Of a DNA stretch of 64,000 nt, positions 35,741 through 44,466 are shown in pieces. The DNA lies in the NCBI GenBank assembly GCA_016714685.1, contig JADKCH010000009.1:1-64000 (forward strand), in the 5' to 3' direction. The position numbers were made by a program, and so were the translations under genes. Positions within the stretch are counted from its first letter, which is position 1; each line of letters begins with the position of its first letter. The DNA comes from Candidatus Geothrix odensensis (lineage in GTDB: Bacteria > Acidobacteriota > Holophagae > Holophagales > Holophagaceae). The notes below the pieces were generated by a model. That model saw only the letters and a list, made by a program, of their open reading frames with translations, searched no databases and had not been told where the DNA came from.

Positions 35741-36457
35741 TCAAGCAGCGCCCTGGGGCCTGCGGCCGGGTGTCGAAGTCCAGGCCAGGGCGAGCACCGC
35801 GGCCAGGGCCGCCCAGCCCAGGGGCGAGGGGTCCGAGCCGAGCCGGGGCAGTTCCTCGGCCAGCAGGCGGCCCAGGCTGTCCTGGCCCGGGCCGGGGCCC
35901 AGCCCCAGGGCCGACAGGGTGGCCTCGCCCCAGAGGGCCGCAAGCCAGGCGCTCGGGAAGAGGGCCACAGCCTGCTGCCAAGCCCAGGGAGACCAGCGGT
36001 GGAGGATGGAGGGCCAGGGGGCGCCCAGGGTGCGCTCGGCGGCCCAGGCCGGCGAGTGGCGGAACCCCTCCAGCCGGGCCCGCATCGGCGGCTCCAGATG
36101 GGGCGCGATCAACAGGCCCAACAGCAGGCCGAGGGGCAGGGCGGGCAGCCCGTCCAGGGCCGCGGCGAGGGGCAGCAGGAAGAGCAGGGGCGGGAGGCTG
36201 CGCAGGGCGGACCAGACGCCGACCAGGCGCCGGCCACGCCAGGCGAGCAGCAGCCCCACGGTCAGGGCCAGCAGGGCACAGGCGCTGGCAAAGCCAAGAC
36301 TGCGGGCCGAGGCCAGCAGCAGGCGCAGGAAGGCATCCCGGCCCAGGTCGTCAGTGCCCAGCGGGTGCCTGAGGGTCGCGGCCAGACCCCCCTGGAAGGG
36401 ATCCAGGGCCAGGTCTGGGAGCAGCAGGCCTCCGAGGAAGGCGAGGCGCCACCTCAC
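35741..36457 (-). CDS. Peptide/nickel-type ABC permease (DppC-like), short
   Basis: This 238-residue permease contains the DppC landmark HPLGTDDLGRDAFLRLLLASARSL, and the binding-protein-dependent transport motif region LGEATLSALGLGPGPGQDSLGRLL near the C-terminus. GTG 36457 overlaps the upstream permease stop by GTGA, so earlier starts are unlikely. It is shorter than typical DppC (about 280-300) and lacks most of the N-terminal cytoplasmic part. It completes the minus-strand unit binding protein-permease-permease. Confidence 0.8.
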   Translation of the reverse strand: MRWRLAFLGGLLLPDLALDPFQGGLAATLRHPLGTDDLGRDAFLRLLLASARSLGFASACALLALTVGLLLAWRGRRLVGVWSALRSLPPLLFLLPLAAALDGLPALPLGLLLGLLIAPHLEPPMRARLEGFRHSPAWAAERTLGAPWPSILHRWSPWAWQQAVALFPSAWLAALWGEATLSALGLGPGPGQDSLGRLLAEELPRLGSDPSPLGWAALAAVLALAWTSTPGRRPQGAA

Positions 36458-37095
36458 GCCACCTCCCGGTCCAACCGCTGGGAGAGCAGCCAGAGCAGGG
36501 CCAGGGCCAGGATCCAGCCGGCGAGGCCGGCGCGGTCCCGCACCGCCACCCGGGTCATCCAGTCGGTGCCGAGGCCGGGCACGCCCAGGATCCGTTCCAG
36601 CACGAGGGTGGCCGTCAGCCAGACCGGCAGCCGCGCGGTGGTCCAACGGCCCCAGAGGCGCAGCAGCACCAGCCAGCGCACCCGGTTCACGGCGGCCCGG
36701 CCCCAGGCCTGGGGGAAGGGGTGCTCGGCCGGCATGGCCTGGGCCAGCCAGCGGGCCTCACCGGGCAGGGCGGCTACCAGGAAGGCCACGAGCCAGCCGC
36801 CGAGGCCTGGGGGTCCCCAGGCGGCGGGCCACAGGGCGAGCAGCAGCCCGGCCCAGAGCAGGTCGGGCGGCGCTTCCAGCAATGCAAGGGACCGGCGGGA
36901 CGCCAAGCCGGGGCCTCCCCGCCAGGCGACCAGGGGTGCCAGCAACGAAAGTGTCCCAACGGCCAGGATGGTGGGCCCCACGGCGGCCCAGGGGAAACCC
37001 GGCGGGGCAGCCTGTCGCCAGACGGAACCCGGCAGGCCGAGGGCCAGGGCCAGGCCCAGACCCCAGACCACCAGGCCCGCGGTGATTCGGCTCAT
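36454..37095 (-). CDS. Peptide-type ABC permease (DppB-like), short
   Basis: This 213-residue protein has five or six hydrophobic helices and the DppB-type C-terminal sequence ERILGVPGLGTDWMTRVAVRD. It is about one third shorter than usual DppB (above 300), so the periplasmic region between helices 1 and 2 has been lost. It overlaps the binding-protein gene and the DppC-like gene by ATGA/GTGA. Confidence 0.75.
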   Translation of the reverse strand: MSRITAGLVVWGLGLALALGLPGSVWRQAAPPGFPWAAVGPTILAVGTLSLLAPLVAWRGGPGLASRRSLALLEAPPDLLWAGLLLALWPAAWGPPGLGGWLVAFLVAALPGEARWLAQAMPAEHPFPQAWGRAAVNRVRWLVLLRLWGRWTTARLPVWLTATLVLERILGVPGLGTDWMTRVAVRDRAGLAGWILALALLWLLSQRLDREVA

Positions 37096-38465
37096 TCACG
37101 GCTCCAACGCCAGCCGGCGGCCCCCGGGGTGTGCAGGTAGAGGCCCATGGGGCTCGGCACCACCTGGAGGTTCCGGTCCACCCAGATCACGCTGCGGAAA
37201 TCCAGCAGGGGCAGGGCGGCGGGGTTCCGGGCCCAAAGGGACTGGAGGTTGCGCCAATCGAACTCGCCCCCCTGCTGGAGACGAGCGCTGAGCTCGGCCA
37301 GCCGGGGGTGCTGCCAGCCCGAGAAGTTCATGGGGCCCTTGGGTTCCAGGTATTCCAGGACTGCCCAGGGGTGGGGGTCGAAGACGACCACGGCGCAGGC
37401 CAGCTGGAAGTCCCCCTTGTGGAGGCGTTCCCCCAGGAGCCCCTGCTCGAGGGGGATGAGCTGCAGGTGGAAGCCGTCCTTCCTGGCCCGCTCCCGGAGC
37501 GCGAGCAGGAGCTTCTCGATGGACTCGTCCCCGGCCACGTAGTGCAGCGTCCAGCTGCCCGGGCCTTTGGGCAGGGCAGCTCCCGCGTCGATGGCCTGGG
37601 TCTCGAAGCCGAGAGTTTCCGGCCAGAGGCCGCGGCTGGGACGGGCGTTCTGGCCGAGGAGCTGGGGCGGGAAGGCATCCCGGCGCCAGCGCTCCAGCAG
37701 CTGGAGCGGTCCCACCCCGGTCCGGCTCCAGACCACCAGCTGGGCATGCATGGGCTGGGTCAGCAGGCGGTGGGTGGGCGGAACCTCGGCCTGGCGCCGG
37801 GTGGCGGGGGCGCCGATGTGGAGCCAGCCCTTCTGGAGGGCGGTCATGACGGCGCCAGGGTCCGCGAGGAGGCGGAAGCGGATGCCATCGATGCGGGGTT
37901 TCAGGAAGTGATCCCGGCGGGTGAAGACCCAGGCGCCGGGCTCCTTGCGGAAGGCGAAGGGGCCGGAGCCGCGCTCCGGGTGGCCGCGCTGGGCGATGGG
38001 CACCCGGGCCAGCTCCATGAGGAGCCGGCCCGCAGGCTTGCGGGATCGGATCCAGGGCCGGCCCTGGTCCACACCCACCTCCGCCCCCTCGAGGATGGCG
38101 CGCTTGGTGGCGCTGGCCTGGGGATGCCTCAGCAGCTCCCGGACGGTCCAGACCACGTCCTCCGCGCTGACACTGGCGCCATCCGGGTAGCGGGCATCCG
38201 GCCGGAGGGTGAAGTGGATCGCCCCGTCCTTCTGGGCTTTCCAACTGGAAGCGAGCCGGGGCACCACCCGGCCGTCGGGGCCCAGGCCGACCAGGGCATC
38301 CCCAGCCAGGGACTGGAGGATCCACTGCTCATAGCTGTCCCCCTGGATGAAGTCGAGGGGACCGGGATCCCGGCCCAGGGATTCCTCGACCATCTGGGCC
38401 GCCAGCGGGAGGGGAGTCAGGCTCAGCGGCAGGAGCAGACAGAGGGCCAGGAGCAGAGGGCGCAT
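37092..38465 (-). CDS. Extracellular solute-binding protein, family 5 (peptide-type)
   Basis: This 457-residue periplasmic binding protein has a signal peptide (MRPLLLALCLLLPLSLTPLPLAAQ). Family 5 features follow: LAGDALVGLGPDGRVVPRLASSW, FTLRPDARYPDGASVSAEDVVWT and GSGPFAFRKEPGAWVFTRRDHF. It likely binds peptides or a related ligand for the two small permeases. No ATPase gene of the DppD/DppF type is near, so the ATPases must be elsewhere or shared. The long open frames on both strands here are high-GC shadows. Confidence 0.85.
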   Translation of the reverse strand: MRPLLLALCLLLPLSLTPLPLAAQMVEESLGRDPGPLDFIQGDSYEQWILQSLAGDALVGLGPDGRVVPRLASSWKAQKDGAIHFTLRPDARYPDGASVSAEDVVWTVRELLRHPQASATKRAILEGAEVGVDQGRPWIRSRKPAGRLLMELARVPIAQRGHPERGSGPFAFRKEPGAWVFTRRDHFLKPRIDGIRFRLLADPGAVMTALQKGWLHIGAPATRRQAEVPPTHRLLTQPMHAQLVVWSRTGVGPLQLLERWRRDAFPPQLLGQNARPSRGLWPETLGFETQAIDAGAALPKGPGSWTLHYVAGDESIEKLLLALRERARKDGFHLQLIPLEQGLLGERLHKGDFQLACAVVVFDPHPWAVLEYLEPKGPMNFSGWQHPRLAELSARLQQGGEFDWRNLQSLWARNPAALPLLDFRSVIWVDRNLQVVPSPMGLYLHTPGAAGWRWSRE

Positions 38466-38570
38466 GGGGTATCCGGGGTTCTCTTCAGGATGCCCCGGGT
38501 GGCGGGGCCGGGGAAAGGTGCATCCTGCAGCGGCGATGGGTGTTGCTACTCTGATTGGCTGGAGGCCCGC

Positions 38571-40322
38571 TTGGCGGATCTTTCGAACTCGAAGCTCTGG
38601 TGGTGGTGGCCCCTCATGGCGCGCCACCGGCGTACCCTCTACTGGGGCCTGGCGGCCACGGTGTGGTGCAGCGTGGCCGCCTCGGTGGTGCCGTACTGGT
38701 CCGGCCGGGCCGTGAACGCGCTGGAGCGCAGCGACTGGCACGGCTCCCGGGTCTTCCTGGCCTGGATGCTGGCCTTCACGGCCGCCGCGGGCCTCGGCCG
38801 GTACCTCATGCGCAACACCCTCATCGGCCTCAGCCGCGAGGTGGAGCGGGAGCAGCGGGAATCCCTCTACAGCTTCCTCCTGGCCCGGCCCTTCGCCTTC
38901 TACGAACGCCAGCGGGTGGGCGACCTCATGTCGCGGGTGGGTGACGACGTGGGCACGGTCCGCATGGCCACGGGGCCCGGTCTCATGAGCTTCCTCCAGG
39001 TGCTCTCCATCCTGCCGGTGACCTTGGGGCTGATGTTCCACACCAGCTGGCGGCTCACCCTGGCGGTCATGTTCCCGTTCTGCTTCCTGGCGCTGGGCTT
39101 CTACATCATCGGGAAGTGGAGCCACATGGTGCAGCAGAAGCTGCAGCTGGCTTTTTCGGCGCTCACCACCTTCAGCCACGAGACCATCAGCGGCGAGCGG
39201 GTGGTGCAGGCCTTCGGGCTGGAGGAGGCCCGGGTGGCGCAGTTCGGGGCCCTCAGCCGCCGCCACGCCATGCTGAGCATGAAGCAGTCGGTGATCTTCA
39301 GCGCCTATGCGCCGCTCTCGGCCCTCATCGGCGGCGTGTCGGCCCTGATCCTGGTGGCCTACGGGGGCAGCCTGGTGGTGGCGGGCGTCCTCACACTGGG
39401 CGACCTCACGGCCTTCACCGGCTTCCTGGTGGCCCTGGCCTGGCCCATGATGAGCCTGGGCTGGTCGGCGAACCTGTTCCAGCGGGCCAAGGCCGGACAG
39501 GAACGCCTGGATCAGCTGCTGCACAGTCCGGAATCCCCGCTGCCGCCGGCCGAGACCATCACCCTGCCGGAAGTTCCGGCCGCGCTGAAGCTCGAAGGCG
39601 TGACGCACCGCTTCGAGACCGGGCGCGGCCTCGGCCCCCTGGACCTTGCCCTGGCTCCCGGCGACAGCCTGGCGGTGGTGGGCGGCATCGGCTCGGGCAA
39701 GACCCTGCTGCTCCAGGTCCTGGCAGGCCTGCGGGAGCCCCATTCGGGGCGGATGCTGGTGGACGGGGAGCCCCTGTCCGACCAGACCCTGCGCCGCCAC
39801 TGGGCCGGCCTGGGGTGGGTGCCCCAGGATGCCTTCCTGTTCTCGGACACCCTCCGCATGAACCTGGCCATGGGGCGACCCGACGCCACGGAGGAGGAGA
39901 TCTGGGAGATCGCCCGGGTGGTGGCCATGGACGACCTGATCCGTCGCCTGCCCGAAGGCCTCGACACCGTCGTGGGCGAGCGGGGCGTGATCCTCAGCGG
40001 CGGCGAACGCCAGCGCACGGCCCTGGCCCGTGCCCTGCTGCGCCGCCCGCGGCTCCTGCTCCTGGACGACGCGCTCTCCGCGGTGGATGCCGAGACCGAG
40101 AGCCGAATCCTGGAGAACCTGCGCGGCTTCCTGGGCACCGCCACGCTGGTGCTCGCCACCCACCGGGTCTTCGTGGCCGAGACCTGTGCCCGCGTGCTGG
40201 TGCTGGAGGAGGGTCGGACGATCCAGGTGGGCGATCCAGAATCCCTGGCCGCCCAGCCCGGCCTGTTCGCAAGGCTCAAGCGCCTGCAGAGCCTGGAACG
40301 GGAGCTGGTGCGGGGGGCCTGA
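38571..40322 (+). CDS. ABC exporter, fused permease-ATPase (MsbA/LmrA type)
   Basis: This half-transporter of 583 residues has a six-helix permease domain (residues 15-310, with the family motif ERQRVGDLMSRVGDDVGTVR) and an ATPase domain. Walker A is GGIGSGKT (371-378), signature LSGGERQR (475-482) and Walker B LLLLDDALSAVDAETE. It forms homodimers or heterodimers exporting lipids, drugs or peptides. The start is TTG 38571, with ggagg five bases upstream; ATG 38616 is the alternative. Walker B has DD in place of the usual DE, a change often linked to degenerate ATPase sites of heterodimers. Confidence 0.85.
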   Translation: MADLSNSKLWWWWPLMARHRRTLYWGLAATVWCSVAASVVPYWSGRAVNALERSDWHGSRVFLAWMLAFTAAAGLGRYLMRNTLIGLSREVEREQRESLYSFLLARPFAFYERQRVGDLMSRVGDDVGTVRMATGPGLMSFLQVLSILPVTLGLMFHTSWRLTLAVMFPFCFLALGFYIIGKWSHMVQQKLQLAFSALTTFSHETISGERVVQAFGLEEARVAQFGALSRRHAMLSMKQSVIFSAYAPLSALIGGVSALILVAYGGSLVVAGVLTLGDLTAFTGFLVALAWPMMSLGWSANLFQRAKAGQERLDQLLHSPESPLPPAETITLPEVPAALKLEGVTHRFETGRGLGPLDLALAPGDSLAVVGGIGSGKTLLLQVLAGLREPHSGRMLVDGEPLSDQTLRRHWAGLGWVPQDAFLFSDTLRMNLAMGRPDATEEEIWEIARVVAMDDLIRRLPEGLDTVVGERGVILSGGERQRTALARALLRRPRLLLLDDALSAVDAETESRILENLRGFLGTATLVLATHRVFVAETCARVLVLEEGRTIQVGDPESLAAQPGLFARLKRLQSLERELVRGA

Positions 40323-40383
40323 GGATGCCGCTTCTGATTCAGGGCGCGGGACGCTAGCGTAGAGCATCCCCCCGGAGCCGACC

Positions 40384-41829
40384 ATGGACCTGCACGCCCT
40401 CGTGGACTACCTCAACGGCTGGGTGTGGGGCCTGCCGCTCATCCTGCTCTGCCTGGGGGCGGGGGTGGTCTTCTCCATCTGGACCCGCTTCCTGCAGGTC
40501 CGCCACCTGAAGGGCATGGTCACCCAGCTCTGGCAGGGCCAGGCTTCGGCCTCGGGCATCTCGAGCTTCCAGGGCTTCGCCATGGCCCTGGGCGGGCGCG
40601 TGGGCACGGGGAACATCGCGGGCGTGGCCACCGCCATCGCCATGGGCGGCCCTGGCGCGATGTTCTGGATGTGGGCCATCGCGTTCCTGGGGGCCGGGTC
40701 GGCCTTCATCGAGGCGGCCCTGGCCCAAGTCTGGAAGGAGAAGGTGGACGGCGAGTACCGCGGTGGTCCCTCCTACTACATCGAGCGGGGTCTCGGGATG
40801 CGCTGGTACGGCATTCTGTTCGCCGCGGTGGCCGTGCTGAGCTGCGGCCTTCTGCTGCCAGGCATCCAGTCCAACAGCATCGCGGCGGCCTTCCAGAGCG
40901 CCCTGAAGGTGCCGACCTGGGCCTCGGGCTTGGCCGTCACCACCTTCCTGGGGCTCATCATCTTCGGCGGGGTCAAGCGCATCGGCCGGGTGGCCGAGCT
41001 GGCGGTGCCGTTCATGGCTCTGGGCTACATGCTGATGGCGGTTGCCATCGTGGTGATCGACTGGCGGCGCGTGCCGGAGGTCCTTGCCCTGATCTTCCGC
41101 TCGGCCTTCGGCACGGATGCCGTCTTCGGGGGCATCGCGGGCTCGGCCATCGCCTGGGGCGTCAAGCGGGGCATCTTCTCCAATGAGGCCGGCCAGGGGA
41201 CAGGTCCCCAGGCGGCCGCGGCCGCCGAGGTGGCGCACCCGGCCCAACAGGGGTTGGTACAGGCCTTCTCGGTCTATGTGGATACCCTCGGAGTCTGCAC
41301 GGCCACTGGTCTGATGGTGCTGCTGACGGGCCAGTACAACGTGGCCGATGGGAAGGGTGGCTACCTGGCGCAGCTGATCCCGGGTGTGGAGCACGGCCCG
41401 CTCTACACCCAGCGGGCTGTGGACACCGTGCTGCCGGGTTTCGGCCCCGGCTTCGTGGCGGTGGCCCTGTTCTTCTTCGCCTTCACCACCCTGATGGCCT
41501 ACGCCTACTACGCGGAATCCAACGTGGCCTACCTCATGCGGGGGCGGCATCCGAAGTGGGGCATCACCGCCATCCGGGCCGGCCTGCTGGGGATGACCTA
41601 TTTCGGTTCGGTGCGGACGGCGGGGCTCATGTGGGCCATGGGCGACATCGGCGTGGGCCTCATGGCCTGGCTGAACCTCATCGCGATCCTGCTGCTGGCG
41701 AAGACGGGCTTGAAGGTGCTCCGGGACTACGAGGCCCAGGTGAAGGCCGGCACCCCCCTCCGCTTCGACCCGGCCAAGCTCGGGATTCCGAACACCGTCT
41801 GCTGGAATGACGGGGACCGCGAAGCATAG
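40384..41829 (+). CDS. Alanine/glycine:cation symporter (AGCS family)
   Basis: This 481-residue sodium- or proton-coupled amino-acid importer has about eleven helices and AGCS signatures: GGRVGTGNIAGVATAIAMGG (residues 70-89), KRGIFSNEAGQGTGPQAAAA and FTTLMAYAYYAESNVAYL. The ATG at 40384 lies 61 bp after the exporter gene. It is convergent with the GspE-like gene. Confidence 0.9.
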   Translation: MDLHALVDYLNGWVWGLPLILLCLGAGVVFSIWTRFLQVRHLKGMVTQLWQGQASASGISSFQGFAMALGGRVGTGNIAGVATAIAMGGPGAMFWMWAIAFLGAGSAFIEAALAQVWKEKVDGEYRGGPSYYIERGLGMRWYGILFAAVAVLSCGLLLPGIQSNSIAAAFQSALKVPTWASGLAVTTFLGLIIFGGVKRIGRVAELAVPFMALGYMLMAVAIVVIDWRRVPEVLALIFRSAFGTDAVFGGIAGSAIAWGVKRGIFSNEAGQGTGPQAAAAAEVAHPAQQGLVQAFSVYVDTLGVCTATGLMVLLTGQYNVADGKGGYLAQLIPGVEHGPLYTQRAVDTVLPGFGPGFVAVALFFFAFTTLMAYAYYAESNVAYLMRGRHPKWGITAIRAGLLGMTYFGSVRTAGLMWAMGDIGVGLMAWLNLIAILLLAKTGLKVLRDYEAQVKAGTPLRFDPAKLGIPNTVCWNDGDREA

Positions 41830-41840
41830 GCTTCTGCAGG

Positions 41841-43472
41841 TCAGGCGCCTTCGCGGAAGGTGACCTTGTTGATCTCGGGGAAGGTCGTGATGCCCGCCCG
41901 GACCTTCTCGATGGCGCTCTCCCGGAGGAACTGCATGCCGCCCCGCCGGGCGGCGGCCTTCACCTCGCGGGTGGGGGCGCGCTGGACGAGCAGCTCGCGG
42001 ATCTCGTCGTTGAGGCCCATGAACTCGATGATGGCCTGCCGGCCCCGGAAGCCGGTGCCGTGGCAGTCCACGCAACCCACCTTCTCGAAGAGCGCGGCGC
42101 TGCGCAGCCAGGCTTCATCGACGCCGTTCTCCTCCAGTTCCTGGGGCGTGGGGGTGGCCGCGGGGCGCTTGCACTTGGGACAGAGCACGCGCACCAGGCG
42201 CTGGGCCAGGATGCAGTTGAGGGAGGACACGAAGTTGTGGACTTCGACGCCCATGTGCTGGAAGCGGCCCAGCACGTCCAGCACGTTGTTGGCGTGGACG
42301 GTGGTGAAGACCAGGTGGCCCGTGAGGGCGGACTGGATGGCGATCTGGGCCGTCTCGGGATCGCGGATCTCGCCCACCAGGATCTTGTCCGGGTCGTGGC
42401 GCAGGATGGAGCGGAGGCCCAGGGCGAAGGTGAGGCCCTTCTTCTCGTTCACGGGAATCTGCGTGACGCCCTCGAGCTGGTATTCGACGGGGTCCTCGAT
42501 GGTGATGATCTTGTCCTCGGGGGACTTGATCTCGCTGAGCACGGCGTAGAGCGTGGTGGTCTTGCCGGAGCCCGTGGGGCCGGTCACCAGGAACATGCCG
42601 TAGGGTTCGCGGGAGAAGCGGCGCAGGCGCTTCAGCTCATGGTCCGAGAACCCCAGGATTTCCAGCGAGAGGGATTGGAATTCCTCCGTGAGGTTCTCCT
42701 TGTCGAGGATGCGGATCACGGCGTCCTCGCCGTGGATGGTGGGCATGATGCTCACGCGGAAGTCGATGGCCCGGCCCCGCACCTTGAGCTTGAAGCGCCC
42801 GTCCTGGGGCTTGCGCTTCTCGGCGATGTCCAGCTCGGACATGACCTTGACGCGGCTGATGATGGGGGAGGCGAAGCGCCGGTCGATGGGCTCGGCGGCG
42901 GGATACAGGCTGCCGTCGATGCGGTACTTGATCTGGAAACCGGTGGCCATGGTCTCCAGGTGGATGTCGGAGGCGCGCCGCTGGAGCGCGTTGAAGATGG
43001 TGGTGTCCACCAGCCGGACGATGGGGGCCTCGTCCTTGTCCGTGAGGCGCTCCAGGTCCAGCACCTCGTCGTCCCAGTCCTCCTCGTGGAGCACCTGGAC
43101 CTTGAGGGCCTCGCCGGCCTCGTCCATGACCTTCTGGCCGCTCTCGGACTTCTTGAGCACCTCCTGGATCTGGGCCAGGGGGGCACCGGCGAAGCGGAGG
43201 GGCCGCTTCAGGCTCAGCCGGAGCATGTCCTGGGTGGGGATGTCCAGGGGGTCGGCCATGGCCAGCCAGAGGACGCCGTCCCGCTCCTGCACCGGCACGA
43301 AGTGGTGCTTGAACATCAGATCCAGCGGCAGAGCCTGGAACAGGGCGAAATCCACCGGTTCCCGCGTGAGGTCCAGGGTCGGGTAGAGCTCCTTGGCGGG
43401 CCGGAATCCGGTCAGGGTCTGATCGCTCGTGGCGACGGCATCCGAAGGACCCGGGGCGTTTGATGTGGACAT
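41841..43472 (-). CDS. GspE/PilB-family secretion ATPase
   Basis: This 543-residue ATPase is a paralogue of the pilB product. It has an N-terminal MshEN-like domain (1-125), Walker A GPTGSGKTTT (298-307), Asp box TIEDPVEYQLEGVTQ, Walker B KILVGEIRDPETAQIA and zinc cysteines (VLCPKCK, GCVDCHGTGFRGR). No pseudopilin, GspF or secretin gene is adjacent. It could serve a type II secretion system, or be a second pilus extension motor. It is a lone gene between the symporter and the complex I operon. Confidence 0.9.
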   Translation of the reverse strand: MSTSNAPGPSDAVATSDQTLTGFRPAKELYPTLDLTREPVDFALFQALPLDLMFKHHFVPVQERDGVLWLAMADPLDIPTQDMLRLSLKRPLRFAGAPLAQIQEVLKKSESGQKVMDEAGEALKVQVLHEEDWDDEVLDLERLTDKDEAPIVRLVDTTIFNALQRRASDIHLETMATGFQIKYRIDGSLYPAAEPIDRRFASPIISRVKVMSELDIAEKRKPQDGRFKLKVRGRAIDFRVSIMPTIHGEDAVIRILDKENLTEEFQSLSLEILGFSDHELKRLRRFSREPYGMFLVTGPTGSGKTTTLYAVLSEIKSPEDKIITIEDPVEYQLEGVTQIPVNEKKGLTFALGLRSILRHDPDKILVGEIRDPETAQIAIQSALTGHLVFTTVHANNVLDVLGRFQHMGVEVHNFVSSLNCILAQRLVRVLCPKCKRPAATPTPQELEENGVDEAWLRSAALFEKVGCVDCHGTGFRGRQAIIEFMGLNDEIRELLVQRAPTREVKAAARRGGMQFLRESAIEKVRAGITTFPEINKVTFREGA

Positions 43473-43557
43473 GGAAGCATCCTAGCGGATCGGGACTGGG
43501 CCCGAGTGGCCAGAATCGGACATGGGTCACAAAGGATGCGAGGATCGGCTTCCAGCG

Positions 43558-43587
43558 TTGACCTGCGCGGGATCGGCACTCCACAAT
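43558..43587 (+). promoter_or_regulatory. Probable promoter of the nuo operon
   Basis: TTGACC (43558-43563), 18 bp, CACAAT (43582-43587), 19 bp ahead of the nuoA ATG. The Shine-Dalgarno tggagg follows at about 43597-43602, so the leader would be very short. Confidence 0.5.
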
Positions 43588-43606
43588 GACCTGTCCTGGA
43601 GGCTCC

Positions 43607-43960
43607 ATGCGCGGGTACGCGTCCATCCTGCTGCTGATCCTGGTAGCAGTGGCCCTGCCGATCATCATCTGGAATCTGTCGTGGCTGCTGCGCCCCAGCT
43701 GGCCCAGCGCGGCGAAATACTCGTCGTACGAGTGCGGCATCACCACCACGAGCGAAGCCCGGGAGAAGTTCTCCGTGCGCTACTACCTGGTGGCCGTGAT
43801 GTTCCTCGTGTTCGACGTGGAAACGGTCTTCCTGATGCCCTGGGCCATCCAGATGAAGGAGCTGGCGCTGTTCGGCGCCATCGAACTGGGCCTGTTCCTC
43901 TTTCTTCTGCTGTTCGGCTACGGCTACATCTGGTCCAAGGGAGCCCTCACATGGGAGTAA
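43607..43960 (+). CDS. nuoA: NADH-quinone oxidoreductase subunit A
   Basis: This 117-residue, three-helix membrane subunit of complex I carries the family signature YECGITTTSEAREKFSVRYYLVAVMFLVFDVE. ATG 43607 has tggagg upstream; an in-frame ATG at 43586 precedes the ribosome site and is unlikely. It is the first gene of the operon nuoABCDHIJKLMN and overlaps nuoB by 10 bp. Confidence 0.95.
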   Translation: MRGYASILLLILVAVALPIIIWNLSWLLRPSWPSAAKYSSYECGITTTSEAREKFSVRYYLVAVMFLVFDVETVFLMPWAIQMKELALFGAIELGLFLFLLLFGYGYIWSKGALTWE

Positions 43961-44466
43961 GCCTCAACCAACCCTCCGCCCTTGAGCAGATCCTCATCAC
44001 CACCAAGGTCGAGAAGGTCATGAACTGGTCCCGCGCCACCAGCGTGTGGCCCGTGACCTTCGGCCTGGCCTGCTGCGCCATCGAGATGATGGCCGCGGGC
44101 GCCAGCCGCTTCGACTTCGACCGCTTCGGCGCAGGCATCTTCCGGGCCACGCCCCGGCAGGCCGACCTGATGATCATCGCCGGCACGGTCACCTACAAGA
44201 TGGCCCCCGTGATCAAGACGCTCTACGACCAGATGCCCGAGCCCAAGTGGGTGATCGCCATGGGCTCCTGCGCCACCGCGGGCGGGCCCTTCGACTCGTA
44301 CCACACCATCCAGGGCGTGGACAAGATCATCCCCGTGGATGTCTTCATCCCCGGCTGCCCGCCCCGGCCCGAGTCACTGATCTACGGGTTCATGAAGCTG
44401 CAGGACAAGATCATGACCAGCAGCCTGGCCGACCGGTACAAGGACATCTTCGAGGAGGTGGGCTGA
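43951..44466 (+). CDS. nuoB: NADH-quinone oxidoreductase subunit B
   Basis: This peripheral-arm subunit carries the N2 [4Fe-4S] cluster. The 171-residue protein has the four ligands: tandem cysteines C41-C42 (GLACCAIEMM), C107 (AMGSCATAGG) and C136 (IPGCPPRPE). The start lies inside the nuoA end (10-bp overlap) and the stop overlaps nuoC by TGATG. Confidence 0.97.
   Translation: MGVSLNQPSALEQILITTKVEKVMNWSRATSVWPVTFGLACCAIEMMAAGASRFDFDRFGAGIFRATPRQADLMIIAGTVTYKMAPVIKTLYDQMPEPKWVIAMGSCATAGGPFDSYHTIQGVDKIIPVDVFIPGCPPRPESLIYGFMKLQDKIMTSSLADRYKDIFEEVG

Noticed and set aside
38547..38570. Promoter for the ABC exporter
   Set aside because: A TACTCT hexamer exists but no acceptable -35 at the right distance.
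37092..40385. Very long open frames on both strands across the solute-binding protein and ABC exporter genes (over 1000 codons each)
   Set aside because: They are antisense or read-through extensions of two well-recognised genes; codon composition outside those genes is shadow-like (Arg/Pro/Gly/His rich).
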